NCBI GenBank assembly: GCA_033032865.1
Contig: JAWHQI010000525.1
Location: 310,001 to 374,000, forward strand
Length of the DNA: 64,000 bases
Reading direction: 5' to 3'
DNA from: Dactylorhiza incarnata
Taxonomy: Eukaryota > Streptophyta > Magnoliopsida > Asparagales > Orchidaceae
A program made the translations under genes and the position numbers. Positions 55,860-64,000 of the stretch are shown here, one piece after another. Numbering within the stretch: the stretch's first letter is position 1; the number at the start of each line of letters is the position of its first letter. The notes under the pieces were generated by a model. It was not told the DNA's origin and ran no database searches. It was given only the letters and a program-made list of their open reading frames with translations.

Positions 55860-56360
55860 ATCTCCCCCTATTTGAAGAAGGCAGAACATCCCCAATGCTA
55901 AGGTCCATTAACTATAGAAATCTTATCACAGAAAAAAAATGATCTTATAGAAAGTGAACTGTGAATCATAAGCATAAGCATAAGCATAAGCATAAGCATA
56001 GGCATAAGCATAAGCATAAGCATAAGCCCTTTCTCCCCTTTCTCCAGCATTGGTCCAGCATTGGTACTGGACCTTTCTCCCCCTTTCTGCCTTGTTCAAC
56101 CTTAACTTACTATCTCCCTCTTTATTTGTTATGTAGAGAGGGATAACAGTTATAGATCCCTTTGGATCAAACTATAGTCTATCCTGTACACACTTAGCAT
56201 GTGCCAACTACCCCTCATAAGCATAAGCATTCCATCTAAGTATTGAATTCTAGAGATAATAAATGCAGAGTACATATATCAATAGTAACAAACATGATAT
56301 TATGATCAGAATATGAAATGTCATTGCACTTTAATTGTTCAGTACAGATATGAGCAGCTC
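55860..56360 (-). other. Polypurine tract and 3' untranslated part of D
   Basis: The polypurine tract (minus strand AGGGGGAGAT, 55860-55870) abuts the LTR. A hexanucleotide microsatellite CATAAG (ten units, one changed to CATAGG) fills 55967-56026, with a short echo at 56216-56231. The rest is unremarkable. Confidence 0.8.
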
Positions 56361-56699
56361 TTAAGCTTTTGGGTTGTGCTCCCCCTCACTGGCACACCCA
56401 TCATTATCTCCAAAGAAAGAACTATGCTCCCCCTTACTCAGAGCATCCTTTTGTGGAGAATTCTGTTTAGAGGCATTGACTACACCTGACAGATTTGGGG
56501 CGGAAGATTCCTGTTGTTGCCCCCCCATTTGCCTACCTACTACTGTTTTCATGGGTTGGCATATGCTCTCCCTCTCTTTCTTCTTTCCTGCATCCTGCAT
56601 AATATGCAACTGAATTCTAGCTTGTGTTGCATTTTTCAAGCTAAGCACACAAGGTGCAGGACACATTATCAGCAGTAAAAAAAATGGCAGTAATTGCAT
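56361..56699 (-). CDS. Small open frame downstream of third ORF of D
   Basis: 112 codons, starting with a hydrophobic stretch (LLPFFLLLIMCPAPCVL, residues 3-19) that would resemble a signal peptide, then a polar Gln/Ser/Lys-rich part without known motifs. B has no equivalent frame. It may be chance or a displaced exon of the third ORF. Unknown function. Confidence 0.25.
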   Translation of the reverse strand: MQLLPFFLLLIMCPAPCVLSLKNATQARIQLHIMQDAGKKKERESICQPMKTVVGRQMGGQQQESSAPNLSGVVNASKQNSPQKDALSKGEHSSFFGDNDGCASEGEHNPKA

Positions 56700-56841
56700 A
56701 TATTAATTGCACAGGCATATGCCTTATACGCATTCATATATATAAGTTCTTATACTAGAATTGTTTGTATCTAGGATCCGTCATATGACTGGACAAATTG
56801 TCTTAGCATAATTCAAAATAGCAAAGAAAAATAAATTTCTT

Positions 56842-57687
56842 TCAATCGAAGATAAGTGGGGTGTCTTTGCTGGAGCTAGCTTCCTTTGCTCCTTTCTTCC
56901 TCTTTCGCCCATAGAAGTTTAGTGGCTTTGGAATTTTCTTTGGTGGAGGAGGTGGACCGTGAGGATATGCCATCTTGTGTCTTTCTCTTTCTTCCATATC
57001 TTTCACGTGACGACTCCATTCGATAGATGAGTATGCTCTCTCATGGTCTTTCTGACGGTGTCCAAAAGCTATCCAAGATTCAGTGATTATTTCGGTTGAG
57101 CGAGGACTCCATTGGCTAGATTCCGGGTCCTGTTGAACCTCATTCACTCTTTTCTTCCTGTACTCTACGCAAGATGCTTTCCTTTTCTTTCTAGCAGTTG
57201 CTGATTCATTAGATTTGGTTTCCGAGTCGGAGGTGGAGGAGGGTTCAGTGGGTATGTATTCAGAGGGGGTTACTTGAAGCGCTTGCCTTACCTGATTGCT
57301 TACCCATTTCGCTTGATGCGAGCAAGCAGCTATGCTTCCCTTGATTTCTTCTCGAATTTCTTCTCCCATTTTCCTTTCCACGTCTTGGATTACTTCTTTT
57401 ACTGACGCCTGTAGTTCAGATGCTTGCTCCAGAATTTCCTGATCTCCGACATCTTTGACATTTCTAACTACCTGGAGATGAGTGTCTAGGGATTGCTCTA
57501 GGTTAGTGATTCTGTTCAGGAGGAGGGTTGTGGACTGCGCATGTAGAGCTGTAAGTTGAGAGATGTCATCCTTCACTTCATCCTTCATTCTGTTTATAGC
57601 CTTTTCAATGAGGGTTTCTATTCGCTCCCACAGGGAGGTGATCGTCACAGTGAAGGGCGTCTCACTGGTTCCTTTTTCATGTGACAT
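56842..57687 (-). CDS. Third ORF of element D: coiled-coil, basic-tailed protein
   Basis: An uninterrupted frame of 281 codons starting ATG at 57687 (MSHEKGTSETPFTVTITSL). Residues about 15-130 have heptad-like hydrophobic spacing (LWERIETLIEKAINRMKDEV, LLLNRITNLEQSLDTHLQVV, QASELQASVKEVIQDVERKM), indicating a long coiled coil. Then comes a Ser/Thr/Glu-rich part, a basic cluster ARKKRKASCVEYRKKR that could be a nuclear localisation signal, a conserved part ESWIAFGHRQKDHERAYSSI, a Pro-rich loop and IPKPLNFYGRKRKKGAKE. It is homologous to the C-terminal half of the third ORF in B. There is no membrane segment. Function unknown; a role in nuclear entry or trans-mobilisation is only a guess. Confidence 0.7.
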   Translation of the reverse strand: MSHEKGTSETPFTVTITSLWERIETLIEKAINRMKDEVKDDISQLTALHAQSTTLLLNRITNLEQSLDTHLQVVRNVKDVGDQEILEQASELQASVKEVIQDVERKMGEEIREEIKGSIAACSHQAKWVSNQVRQALQVTPSEYIPTEPSSTSDSETKSNESATARKKRKASCVEYRKKRVNEVQQDPESSQWSPRSTEIITESWIAFGHRQKDHERAYSSIEWSRHVKDMEERERHKMAYPHGPPPPPKKIPKPLNFYGRKRKKGAKEASSSKDTPLIFD

Positions 57688-58000
57688 TTTTTCTGGAAGA
57701 TGAAGGGTTGGAGACGAAGAGGTGGTTTGCTAGTCGGAAAGTCCCAGGGCAAATTTCCAACCTAGGCATTCACTCAATTTATAGTAGGAGAAGCCGAAGG
57801 GGCGCGCTCCCTTTTGCATTTATCGAGGACTGTGTTGAGCGCCTCTGAATTACGGATCATAATAATATTTCAAATATTTAAGCGCACTATTATATGTAGT
57901 GAGTTGAATAACTATAATTACAAGATGAATGACATGAAGTTACATAGGTTAACATAACTCATATTTAGCTAGATGAGTCACATAATAGAGGTGAGTCACT
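57688..58000. other. Spacer between pol remnant and third ORF of D
   Basis: AT-rich, without ORF. Unlike the matching spacer of B (5421-5877) it lacks a clear M3 cluster. Confidence 0.6.
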
Positions 58001-58205
58001 CCCTTGATGTTGTAGTTTACTAGATCATGTTGGATCTACAACACCTGTGCACAGCAGCTCCCAGCTGCTATCTATTCTGAATCAGCTGTGCGAATAGTCA
58101 CTCTGGTCTACCTTTTTGATGTCCCATGAGATCAGCCTTCTTCCTGTTTTGTGCTTTTAGCACTCACTATCCATGTACCAATTTGATTTAGGCTGGTACT
58201 TGAAC
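58000..58205 (-). pseudogene. pol: Fused pol remnant of D (protease start joined to RNase H)
   Basis: On the minus strand the protease signature MDSEC, a stop, KHKTG (58174-58143) runs directly into GRRLISW of RNase H, at ACAGGAAGAAGG (58137-58148). In B the normal order is DSGCSRHMTG at about 8950 and GRRLISWSSKKQTS at about 6260, so some 2.7 kb of pol is missing here. The bases GGA or CAGGA at the joint would be microhomology. Downstream, remnants of STAESEY and AAGSCCAQVLW are seen with stops. Confidence 0.8.
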
Positions 58206-58223
58206 TATCTTGCAATAGGGATA

Positions 58224-60665
58224 TTAGCGATCCTTAGGAGCCCAAATAGTTTTGGGTCCTAGGTACTTGTTAGAGTTATAGAATGACCTTACATGAGTTG
58301 CCCTCTTTGTAGGAAGGCTCGTCTTTGCATATAACACATTAGAGTTGTGCCAACAATCTATGGCAAAGTGTCCCACTTTACCACAACACCAGCACTCATG
58401 GATGTTATATCTCCTTTTCTGAGCCCTTGCAAAAGGGGCAGTGGTCAGCCTTGGTTCAAGGTAGGTGGCAGCCTTCTTCTTTGAACTTACAGCTGGAGGA
58501 GGTGTGACTACTTGTTGGGATTGAGTTGCATGAGAATGTTTCTTCAAGCTATTGACAGGTTTCAGCCTTTCAGCTTTCATGTTTTTGGTGGCCTCAGAAA
58601 TATTCTGATGTTGGTCAACACCATTGCAGCAGCCTGCCTTTTTCACAGCTGGTCCAGTCTTGGAAGAGCTGGCCTTAATTCCCTTGAATGAGGGTGCTAA
58701 GGCCCCAAATACAAATGGTTCAGGTTGACCCATCAGTATTTCCTCATGGGGGGCTTTTGGAGTACTCAATTCAAACCTCCTTCTTCCACTGCTTGGAGTG
58801 TTCTCCTTACATGGAACCTTGGCAATCTTTAATTGCCCACATATGCTGTTCTGGTCATACCCATTTGAGGGCAGCCACACTTTTTGGAAGGTGCTTTGCA
58901 TCCTGGCTAGATCTTTCCCTTTTCTATTATTCTCAGCCCTAGCTGCCACATTATTGTTACCTAATCCACTCTTACTAGGTTGAGAGATGAAGGTCCTAAT
59001 GATGGGTAGCTTAGTTTTAGGTTTAGTGAATTTGGCCACTTTACTTTGTTCTATGAGAAGTTGACTGTGAGGCTTCCTAATGTACACCCACATCTTTTGT
59101 TTCTCATCAAGAAGGTTGTCAATTACCTTCTGGAGCTCTATGGACTTTTGTCCATCTTGATGAATAATGTCCATCTTGCTTTGTAGCTCAGCCTTATGTG
59201 ATCTTATCTCTTTGAGCTCATCAGTTTGTTTTTTAACAAGCTTTTTCTTTTTGTCCAGAATATCAAGAGGAGCATCATACCTCTCAACTGAATGACCAAC
59301 ATTTATCTCATATTCCGATCCATCCTCAGTTCTAGTTCTTGAGGATGCATCACAATCTGGGTTTGTACTATATTCAGAATTTGAAAGAGCAAAATCTAGA
59401 GTAGGTACCTCATCATCATCAGATGCTTTGCTTGATGATCCTTCATATATGACCATGACACCAGTGAGTTCTTCCTCTTCTTCTTCATCCACCTCATTGT
59501 CACTCTCAGGGTGAGAGAGAGGGGCCCTGATGCCCACCTTTGCTGCAGGGAGGTCCTCATCTTCCATAGCAGCAAACAGCCCAATAAGGGCCTCTTCTTT
59601 ATTATTTGAATATGATGTTGAAGAATCAGATTCACTCCAGCTTCTTCCTTTCTTTGCTAGGAGGGATCTTTCTCCCTTCCTATTCTTATGGTGAAGATGC
59701 TTCTTATCAACATTTTCTTTTCTGTTACCCTTTGAGTGATGTCTTTCAGACCTCCTGCTATCTTCCTTGTAGTGTGATGATGAAGAGGGCATGTTCTCCC
59801 ATTGCTTTTTCTTCATCATCTTTTTGAACTACCTTGAAAAGGCAGCAAATTCTTCATCAGAGGAAGATCTGTCAGAGGTGCTGACTTCAGGTTCAGCACT
59901 TCTCCTTGGAGGAGATGCCATCCTGCTCTTGTTTCTCTTGGAGCTGTCAGCTTTGAGAGCTACAGAATTTTCTTTGGCCTGTGTCCTGGTTGAGGTGTCC
60001 TCTTCCTTTCTAGTAGACAGCTGCATCTCATAGGAGAGCATCTTTCCAAACAGTGTGTGAGTGGGGGTCTCACCAAGCCTGGCCACTTCCCTGATTGCAC
60101 AGACTTTTGTGTCCCAGTCCCTTGTTAGAGATCTATGGAGATTATCATTCAGCTCATAGTTTGTGAATGCTCTCTCATAGGTTCTCAGCTCATTGACAGT
60201 TCTGAAGAACCTCTCATAGCATGTGGAGATGCTTTCCCCACTGTGCTGTCTGAAGGCTTCATACTCCTAATTAAGGAGTGACTTTCTATCTTCCCTTACT
60301 TCAGCTGTTCCCTCCATATATACAATCAGTGTGTCCCACATTTCCTTGGCAGTTGTGCAGTGTACCAAGTTCTGAAATGTGGAGTCATCAACAGTATTGA
60401 CAATAATGTTCTGAGCCCTTTTATCCATGGTGTATAGGGCAATTTCATCATTGGTCAGTTCTGAGAATACCTTCACCACTTTCCTGGTGGGGTCAATAGT
60501 TGAGACTTTCTCAAATGAGTAAGGACCATTTTTCACTGTTATGAAGATCCTTGGGTCTGAGGCTTCCATGAACAACCTCACCCTTTGCTTCCATATGCCA
60601 AAGTTTTCCTTTGAGCATATGGGCAATTTCATTGATCCTAACTCCTTCATTCCACTAGAGGTCAT
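58224..60665 (-). pseudogene. gag: gag of element D
   Basis: One reading frame from MTSSGMKELGSMKLPICSKE (60665) to GPKTIWAPKDR (58224) with only two in-frame stops, at 60267-60269 and 59829-59831. The N-terminal gag domain has FGIWKQRVRLFMEASDPRIF and STFQNLVHCTTAKEMWDTLI. The middle part is basic and His-rich but lacks the first zinc knuckle found in B (CYCCSKSGHFIADC). An acidic and coiled-coil part follows. The C-terminal knuckle CWCCGKVGHFAIDC (about 58385) is intact. With 814 codons in one frame it is the best-kept gag here. Confidence 0.9.
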
Positions 60666-60729
60666 TTAATTTAGTGTCAGCAATACCTATTTGGGATCCA
60701 GTCAGACTGTTAAGTCCTTCTTGACCACC

Positions 60730-60744
60730 CTACCTCTGATACCA
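60730..60744 (-). other. Primer binding site of D
   Basis: The minus strand reads TGGTATCAGAGGTAG two bases after the 5' LTR. It is a full match to the initiator Met-tRNA type. Confidence 0.9.
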
Positions 60745-60746
60745 CT

Positions 60747-62122
60747 TGATAGTTTGTTAGTATGCTGATTAATTTACCTAGGGGGTGAATAGGTCTCTTA
60801 TTCGTTTCTTTTGTGCAGACTATTAGTTTTCTAGTTTAGTTCAGGGAAAACATCAAACACAGAAAGCACACACTAATTTATAGTGGTTCCCCAAAGACAG
60901 TGTGTCTATGGGTAGTCCACTTTCCACCTTCACCCTTCCAACAATGAGTTAGACAGGGCCAACTCCTCCAATTTTCAATCTCAGTTCCTTGAGCTTACAC
61001 CACAATTTCCTCAGAACTTCTCAGATCATGAATGATCCTACCTCAGGCACAGCAGCCCTACTCTCAGGCTCAACAGCCCTACACTCAGGCTCAATAGCCC
61101 TACACTCAGGCTCAATAGCCCTAAACTCAGGCTCAATAGCCCTACACTCAGGCTCAACAGCCCTACACTCAGGCTTAGCAGCCCTACACCTCAGGCTCAG
61201 CTGCCCTACACCTCAGAGTTCTGCAACTCCTACAACTCAGAAATCCAGCAGATTTCCTACCTCAGACTTGTCAAGAAGTCCTACTGCTCAAGCTGTCAAC
61301 ACAGCTTTACACACTGGCTCAACAGCCTTTTTCTCAGGCAACAATGCCTTACCAAGGTATAATAAAGTTTGAGTTGAACATTAGAGGACAAAAGGATTAC
61401 TCTTAGGTCTTCTGAGTCCTTTCTTCAGATCTGAAAACACCAGCTTCAGATTTGTATCACCTTGATCTTCTTCTTCAGTACAGCCGAAGATCAACTTGCC
61501 CTTCTTGAGTTTGTACAAGAAAAGCTATCTAATCTCCCTTAGAAGATTAACTTCAGCTGCAGAGAACGATTTCGATAGGCTGAATCGTGAATGCTCGATT
61601 GCGGCGTGTTGCAAAAGCTTCTTAATCGAACAGTATACTTTGATGTGCCCTAACATCTCCTTTTATACCCCCAGAAGGCTTCAACGGCTATATCGATCCT
61701 CCTGACACGGTATGGAGCTGAGTTGACTTGCTTTTCACCTTTCAAATATCGTTTGCGCCAAAAGCAGATCCCGTCAAAACGTTTGGATCTGTCTCAGCGG
61801 TTGGGCTGAGACAGCATCCAGTCTCAGCGGCAGCTCCAGTCCCCTTCTCAGCGGTTGCTCCAGTCTTCTTCTCAGTGGACCCGCTGAGACGGCTCCTCGT
61901 CTCACCGATTCTGACCCATCGTCTCAACCGTTATGCTGAGACAGATCTTCATCTCCTTGTGGATGATTCCTTCTTGTCTAAGGCCATGTTTGGCCCTTTC
62001 TTTTGAGTTACCTGTGTCTGTATATTCTACACAAGTGTAGTTTTGTTAAATAAAATATGTCCTTAGCATTAGGAGTGATGCCTCTTCAAATCAAGGTTAT
62101 ATTGAGGACAATATACCCAACA
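60747..62122 (-). repeat. 5' LTR of element D
   Basis: 1376 bases. The TATA box is at 61660-61667 (minus strand TATAAAAG), the 21-base array at 61043-61222 and M3 units at 61791-61944. It differs from the 3' LTR at only scattered bases and in G-run length, indicating a young insertion. Confidence 0.95.
61660..61667 (-). promoter_or_regulatory. TATA box of D
   Basis: TATAAAAG on the minus strand in GGGGGTATAAAAGGAGATG. It is the promoter core that would transcribe D. Confidence 0.65.
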
Positions 62123-62949
62123 CACGCACTAGAACTATCCTATGTCTATGCTTCGAGAATCGCTTGGGGCAAGTTCTTAGCCACCGAGAAAGATTTTCTT
62201 TCCTCCTGACTCGAGCAATACGAATCTAACAATCATTTACACACATCCCTATGCTACCATTTGATTTACACCGGATTCACCATTTGAGTAGAGTAAACAA
62301 TATTTATGCTAACAGAAATGCATAAAGCTAGCGGTATAAAAGAGAAATCTAATCTACATGAATCCCTATACTCACATGAGTATTTGACTAGAAACACCGG
62401 AGTCAACATTTTATTCCACTACATAATTTTAGAAGCTAGCACAATCATTTTCCAAACTACAAAAAGGAATGAGTTATACTCGCGACGCACTAAAGGTTAC
62501 GTACGCGCTCAAGTGGGTGCATTGTGTGCAGACAAAATGAACAAAAGTAATTTAAATAAAGACTTCTAGCATGCTAAATAAATGTGCACGTGAGTGGGTA
62601 TACAAACAGATCTCCCCCAGACTTAAACTATGCATTAAGATATTCTAAAACAAAGTTAGGGGAAGAGGGTACCCAATGCTCAGCTAGTAAGCATGTCGGA
62701 AGCCTGGAGTGAAGCTCTACGAAGAATCACAACCACCGCCTTCACAAATAGAAAATACCTGCAAGTGGTTGTCTCTGCAAAAACAAACTGACATAAAATC
62801 TAGTAACTAGTTAGAGTAGGCGATAAAATAAAAGACAAGAAAAAGTAAGATAACTAATGGGGTTATTGTCATCCCAGCACGACTTATTCAGGAAGGCGAG
62901 GGTCTTAGATAATGGGAGTATGGAAAGAGAAGTGGACAGGCAACTGTTC
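62123..62949 (-). other. Internal region of F between gag and D insertion
   Basis: The right TSD of D (CACGC, 62123-62127), then 0.8 kb non-coding DNA. A plus-strand frame of 87 codons has no family resemblance. On the minus strand this is directly downstream of gag, where protease and RT would be expected; neither is seen. Confidence 0.55.
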
Positions 62950-63980
62950 TTATTCCTGTGTCGGTAGCGAGTACCGATACGGTGATAGAACCACTACCCC
63001 TCTACCTAAATAATAATACCTGCTAGACACAGGTAGAGGAGAGAGAAAGAAAGAGGTGGAGGGAGAGTCCTCCACTCTACTTTCACCAAAATAAATTTCC
63101 TTGCCTAGCAAGGTGTCATCTTCAGGGAGGCAGCAGGAGGGGAATACAATACACGGCATATCCTCTGTGGAGGGGGAATTAACCTCCTCACACAAGAAGA
63201 CGTGCGCAGCACTGAATGGTGCAGTTTGCACCACCTCCTGCATAACCTGTGAAGGCTCGAACTGCATAGGCTCGGAAAGGGAAGGGGGGTCAAGAAATAA
63301 AAGGGAAGAATGACATAAACAATCAAAAATCGGGGGAGTGGTCCCGGTCTCACTCCCATTAGATTGGGGAAGTAAAATAATGTCGGCATTGTTGACAATG
63401 CTACAAGGTTCAGCGGGATCAACAGTGGCCATGCCCAAGAGTCGGACTTCCTCCACCAGTGCCGAGGAAAGCTCCTCTTCACCTAGAAGGTTGTCCTCCT
63501 CCATAGGAGCAGGCATAACACATAGATCGCCAGCCTCATCCTGCGACACATCCTCAACATTGTCGTCAGAGACGAATGTAGTATGCACAACAGGGGGAGG
63601 AATAGTGCTTGGATAAAAGTCAAGCACCGATTCCTCATAAAGAGTCGAATCCATGCACGGTGATATATGTACAAGGGAGATGGGCTCCGAAATGTCAGAG
63701 TCTAGATCATCCACACATGCATCTGGTGACTGTGTCCACGTCATCCCCTTCAAAACTTGAAGGTGAAATGGCCACATAACTAGATGTTGAAGGTGTGCTG
63801 CCAGAAGTAGGAGTCAGGATGATCCGGATATCCGGCTCGTCATCCTCGTCCATTTGGCAAAGGAATGCAGCACAATCCTTAAAGGCATGATCCATGCTCC
63901 AACAAAACAAGCACTGTTTTGCATTTTTCTTTGTCTCAAATTGAACCGGAGATGAATGCGAAAAGGGAATGTGCGGAGCG
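62950..63980 (-). pseudogene. gag: gag-like ORF of element F with one zinc knuckle
   Basis: A CX2CX4HX4C knuckle CLFCWSMDHAFKDC is encoded at 63913-63872, followed by an acidic part (DEDDEPDIRI) and a Ser/Thr/Pro-rich part. A frameshift near 63720 joins it to a 275-codon frame that continues to 62950 with many Asp, Glu, Ser and Pro and no further motif (DDLDSDISEPISLVHISPC, PAPMEEDNLLGEEELSSAL). This looks like the C-terminal part of a gypsy gag with a long disordered tail. Its N-terminus lies beyond the window. Confidence 0.6.
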
Positions 63981-64000
63981 GATGAGTAGTCGTAGGACTT

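Larger units (their letters stand above)
54481..62122 (-). mobile_element. Element D: young copia deletion derivative
   Basis: 7642 bases with LTRs 54481-55859 and 60747-62122 that are nearly identical, a perfect TSD CACGC, a primer site at 60730-60744 and a polypurine tract at 55860. gag (60665-58224) has two stops. pol is almost entirely missing because protease is fused to RNase H at 58137-58148. A third ORF of 281 codons is open. The element must have moved with enzymes from other copies, or lost pol after insertion. Confidence 0.92.
51973..64000 (-). mobile_element. Element F: gypsy-type, gag without visible pol, interrupted by D
   Basis: A minus-strand element inserted in gag of E (left flank GATAC). 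The 3' LTR is 51973-53635. Next to it on the minus strand lies GTTTGCTCGGGACGTGCAAA and GTCTAGGGGTG, the type of pre-LTR sequence I know from Tat/Athila/Ogre elements. A gag-like ORF with one zinc knuckle is at 63913-62950. Between gag and 3' LTR only about 1.7 kb of non-coding DNA remains once D is removed. No protease, RT or integrase is seen, which fits a non-autonomous TR-GAG-like element or an internal deletion. The 5' part is outside the window. Confidence 0.65.

Noticed and set aside
63101..63616. Plus-strand frames overlapping the gag of F
   Set aside because: They are antisense shadows of a compositionally biased gag tail.

Overview
This window is nuclear DNA of a flowering plant with a large, repeat-rich genome. 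The species cannot be told from the sequence. I see no host gene. All 64 kb can be read as nested LTR retrotransposons: Ty1/copia elements of the SIRE/Maximus type, with large LTRs, a G- or C-run near one LTR end, a primer site TGGTATCAGAG matching initiator Met-tRNA, and long gag and pol; and Ty3/gypsy elements, two with TGTAAC/TTACA-type LTR ends and one with a TGATG/CATCA-type LTR.

Layout. 1-512: end of a copia LTR cut by the window edge (L). 513-1363 and 23536-24559: pieces of a gypsy LTR (K), split by minus-strand copia element B (1364-23535). B is itself split in gag by minus-strand copia element A (10343-20925). 24560-25272: internal 3' end of a gypsy element, followed by its 3' LTR J (25273-26552 and 36829-38835), which is split by minus-strand copia element C (26553-36828, sister of A). 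38836-40875: pol fragment H of the same copia family. 40876 to about 49627: plus-strand copia element G, whose gag holds a 2.76-kb insertion I (43006-45768, TSD GAGTT, solo-LTR-like). About 49628-51972: LTR and gag start of plus-strand copia E. 51973 to the window end: minus-strand gypsy element F, which shows gag but no pol and is split by the youngest copia, D (54481-62122, perfect TSD CACGC).

Every coding region except one is visibly broken. D has lost almost all of pol in one internal deletion, yet keeps near-identical LTRs and an unbroken 281-codon third ORF (coiled coil plus basic clusters). B carries a longer, decayed homologue of this ORF.

The most unusual signal is a set of short GC-rich inverted-repeat motifs, one set per element lineage. 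They are packed into the LTRs, mostly upstream of the TATA box. M1 is CTACCGC/GCGGTAG (A, C, and also gypsy K and J). M2 is TTCGTCGA/TCGACGAA (G, E, A, C). M3 is GTCTCAGC/GCTGAGAC (L, B, D, E, some in A and C). M4 is CGCACGGTCG/CGACCGTGCG (F). M5 is CCTATCC/GGATAGG (I). M6 combines TCACGTGA with TCGACGAA (24.6-24.9 kb). In several families the same motif recurs just after pol and even inside the gag reading frame. I read this as convergent, lineage-crossing capture and amplification of regulatory or structural modules; that function is inference.
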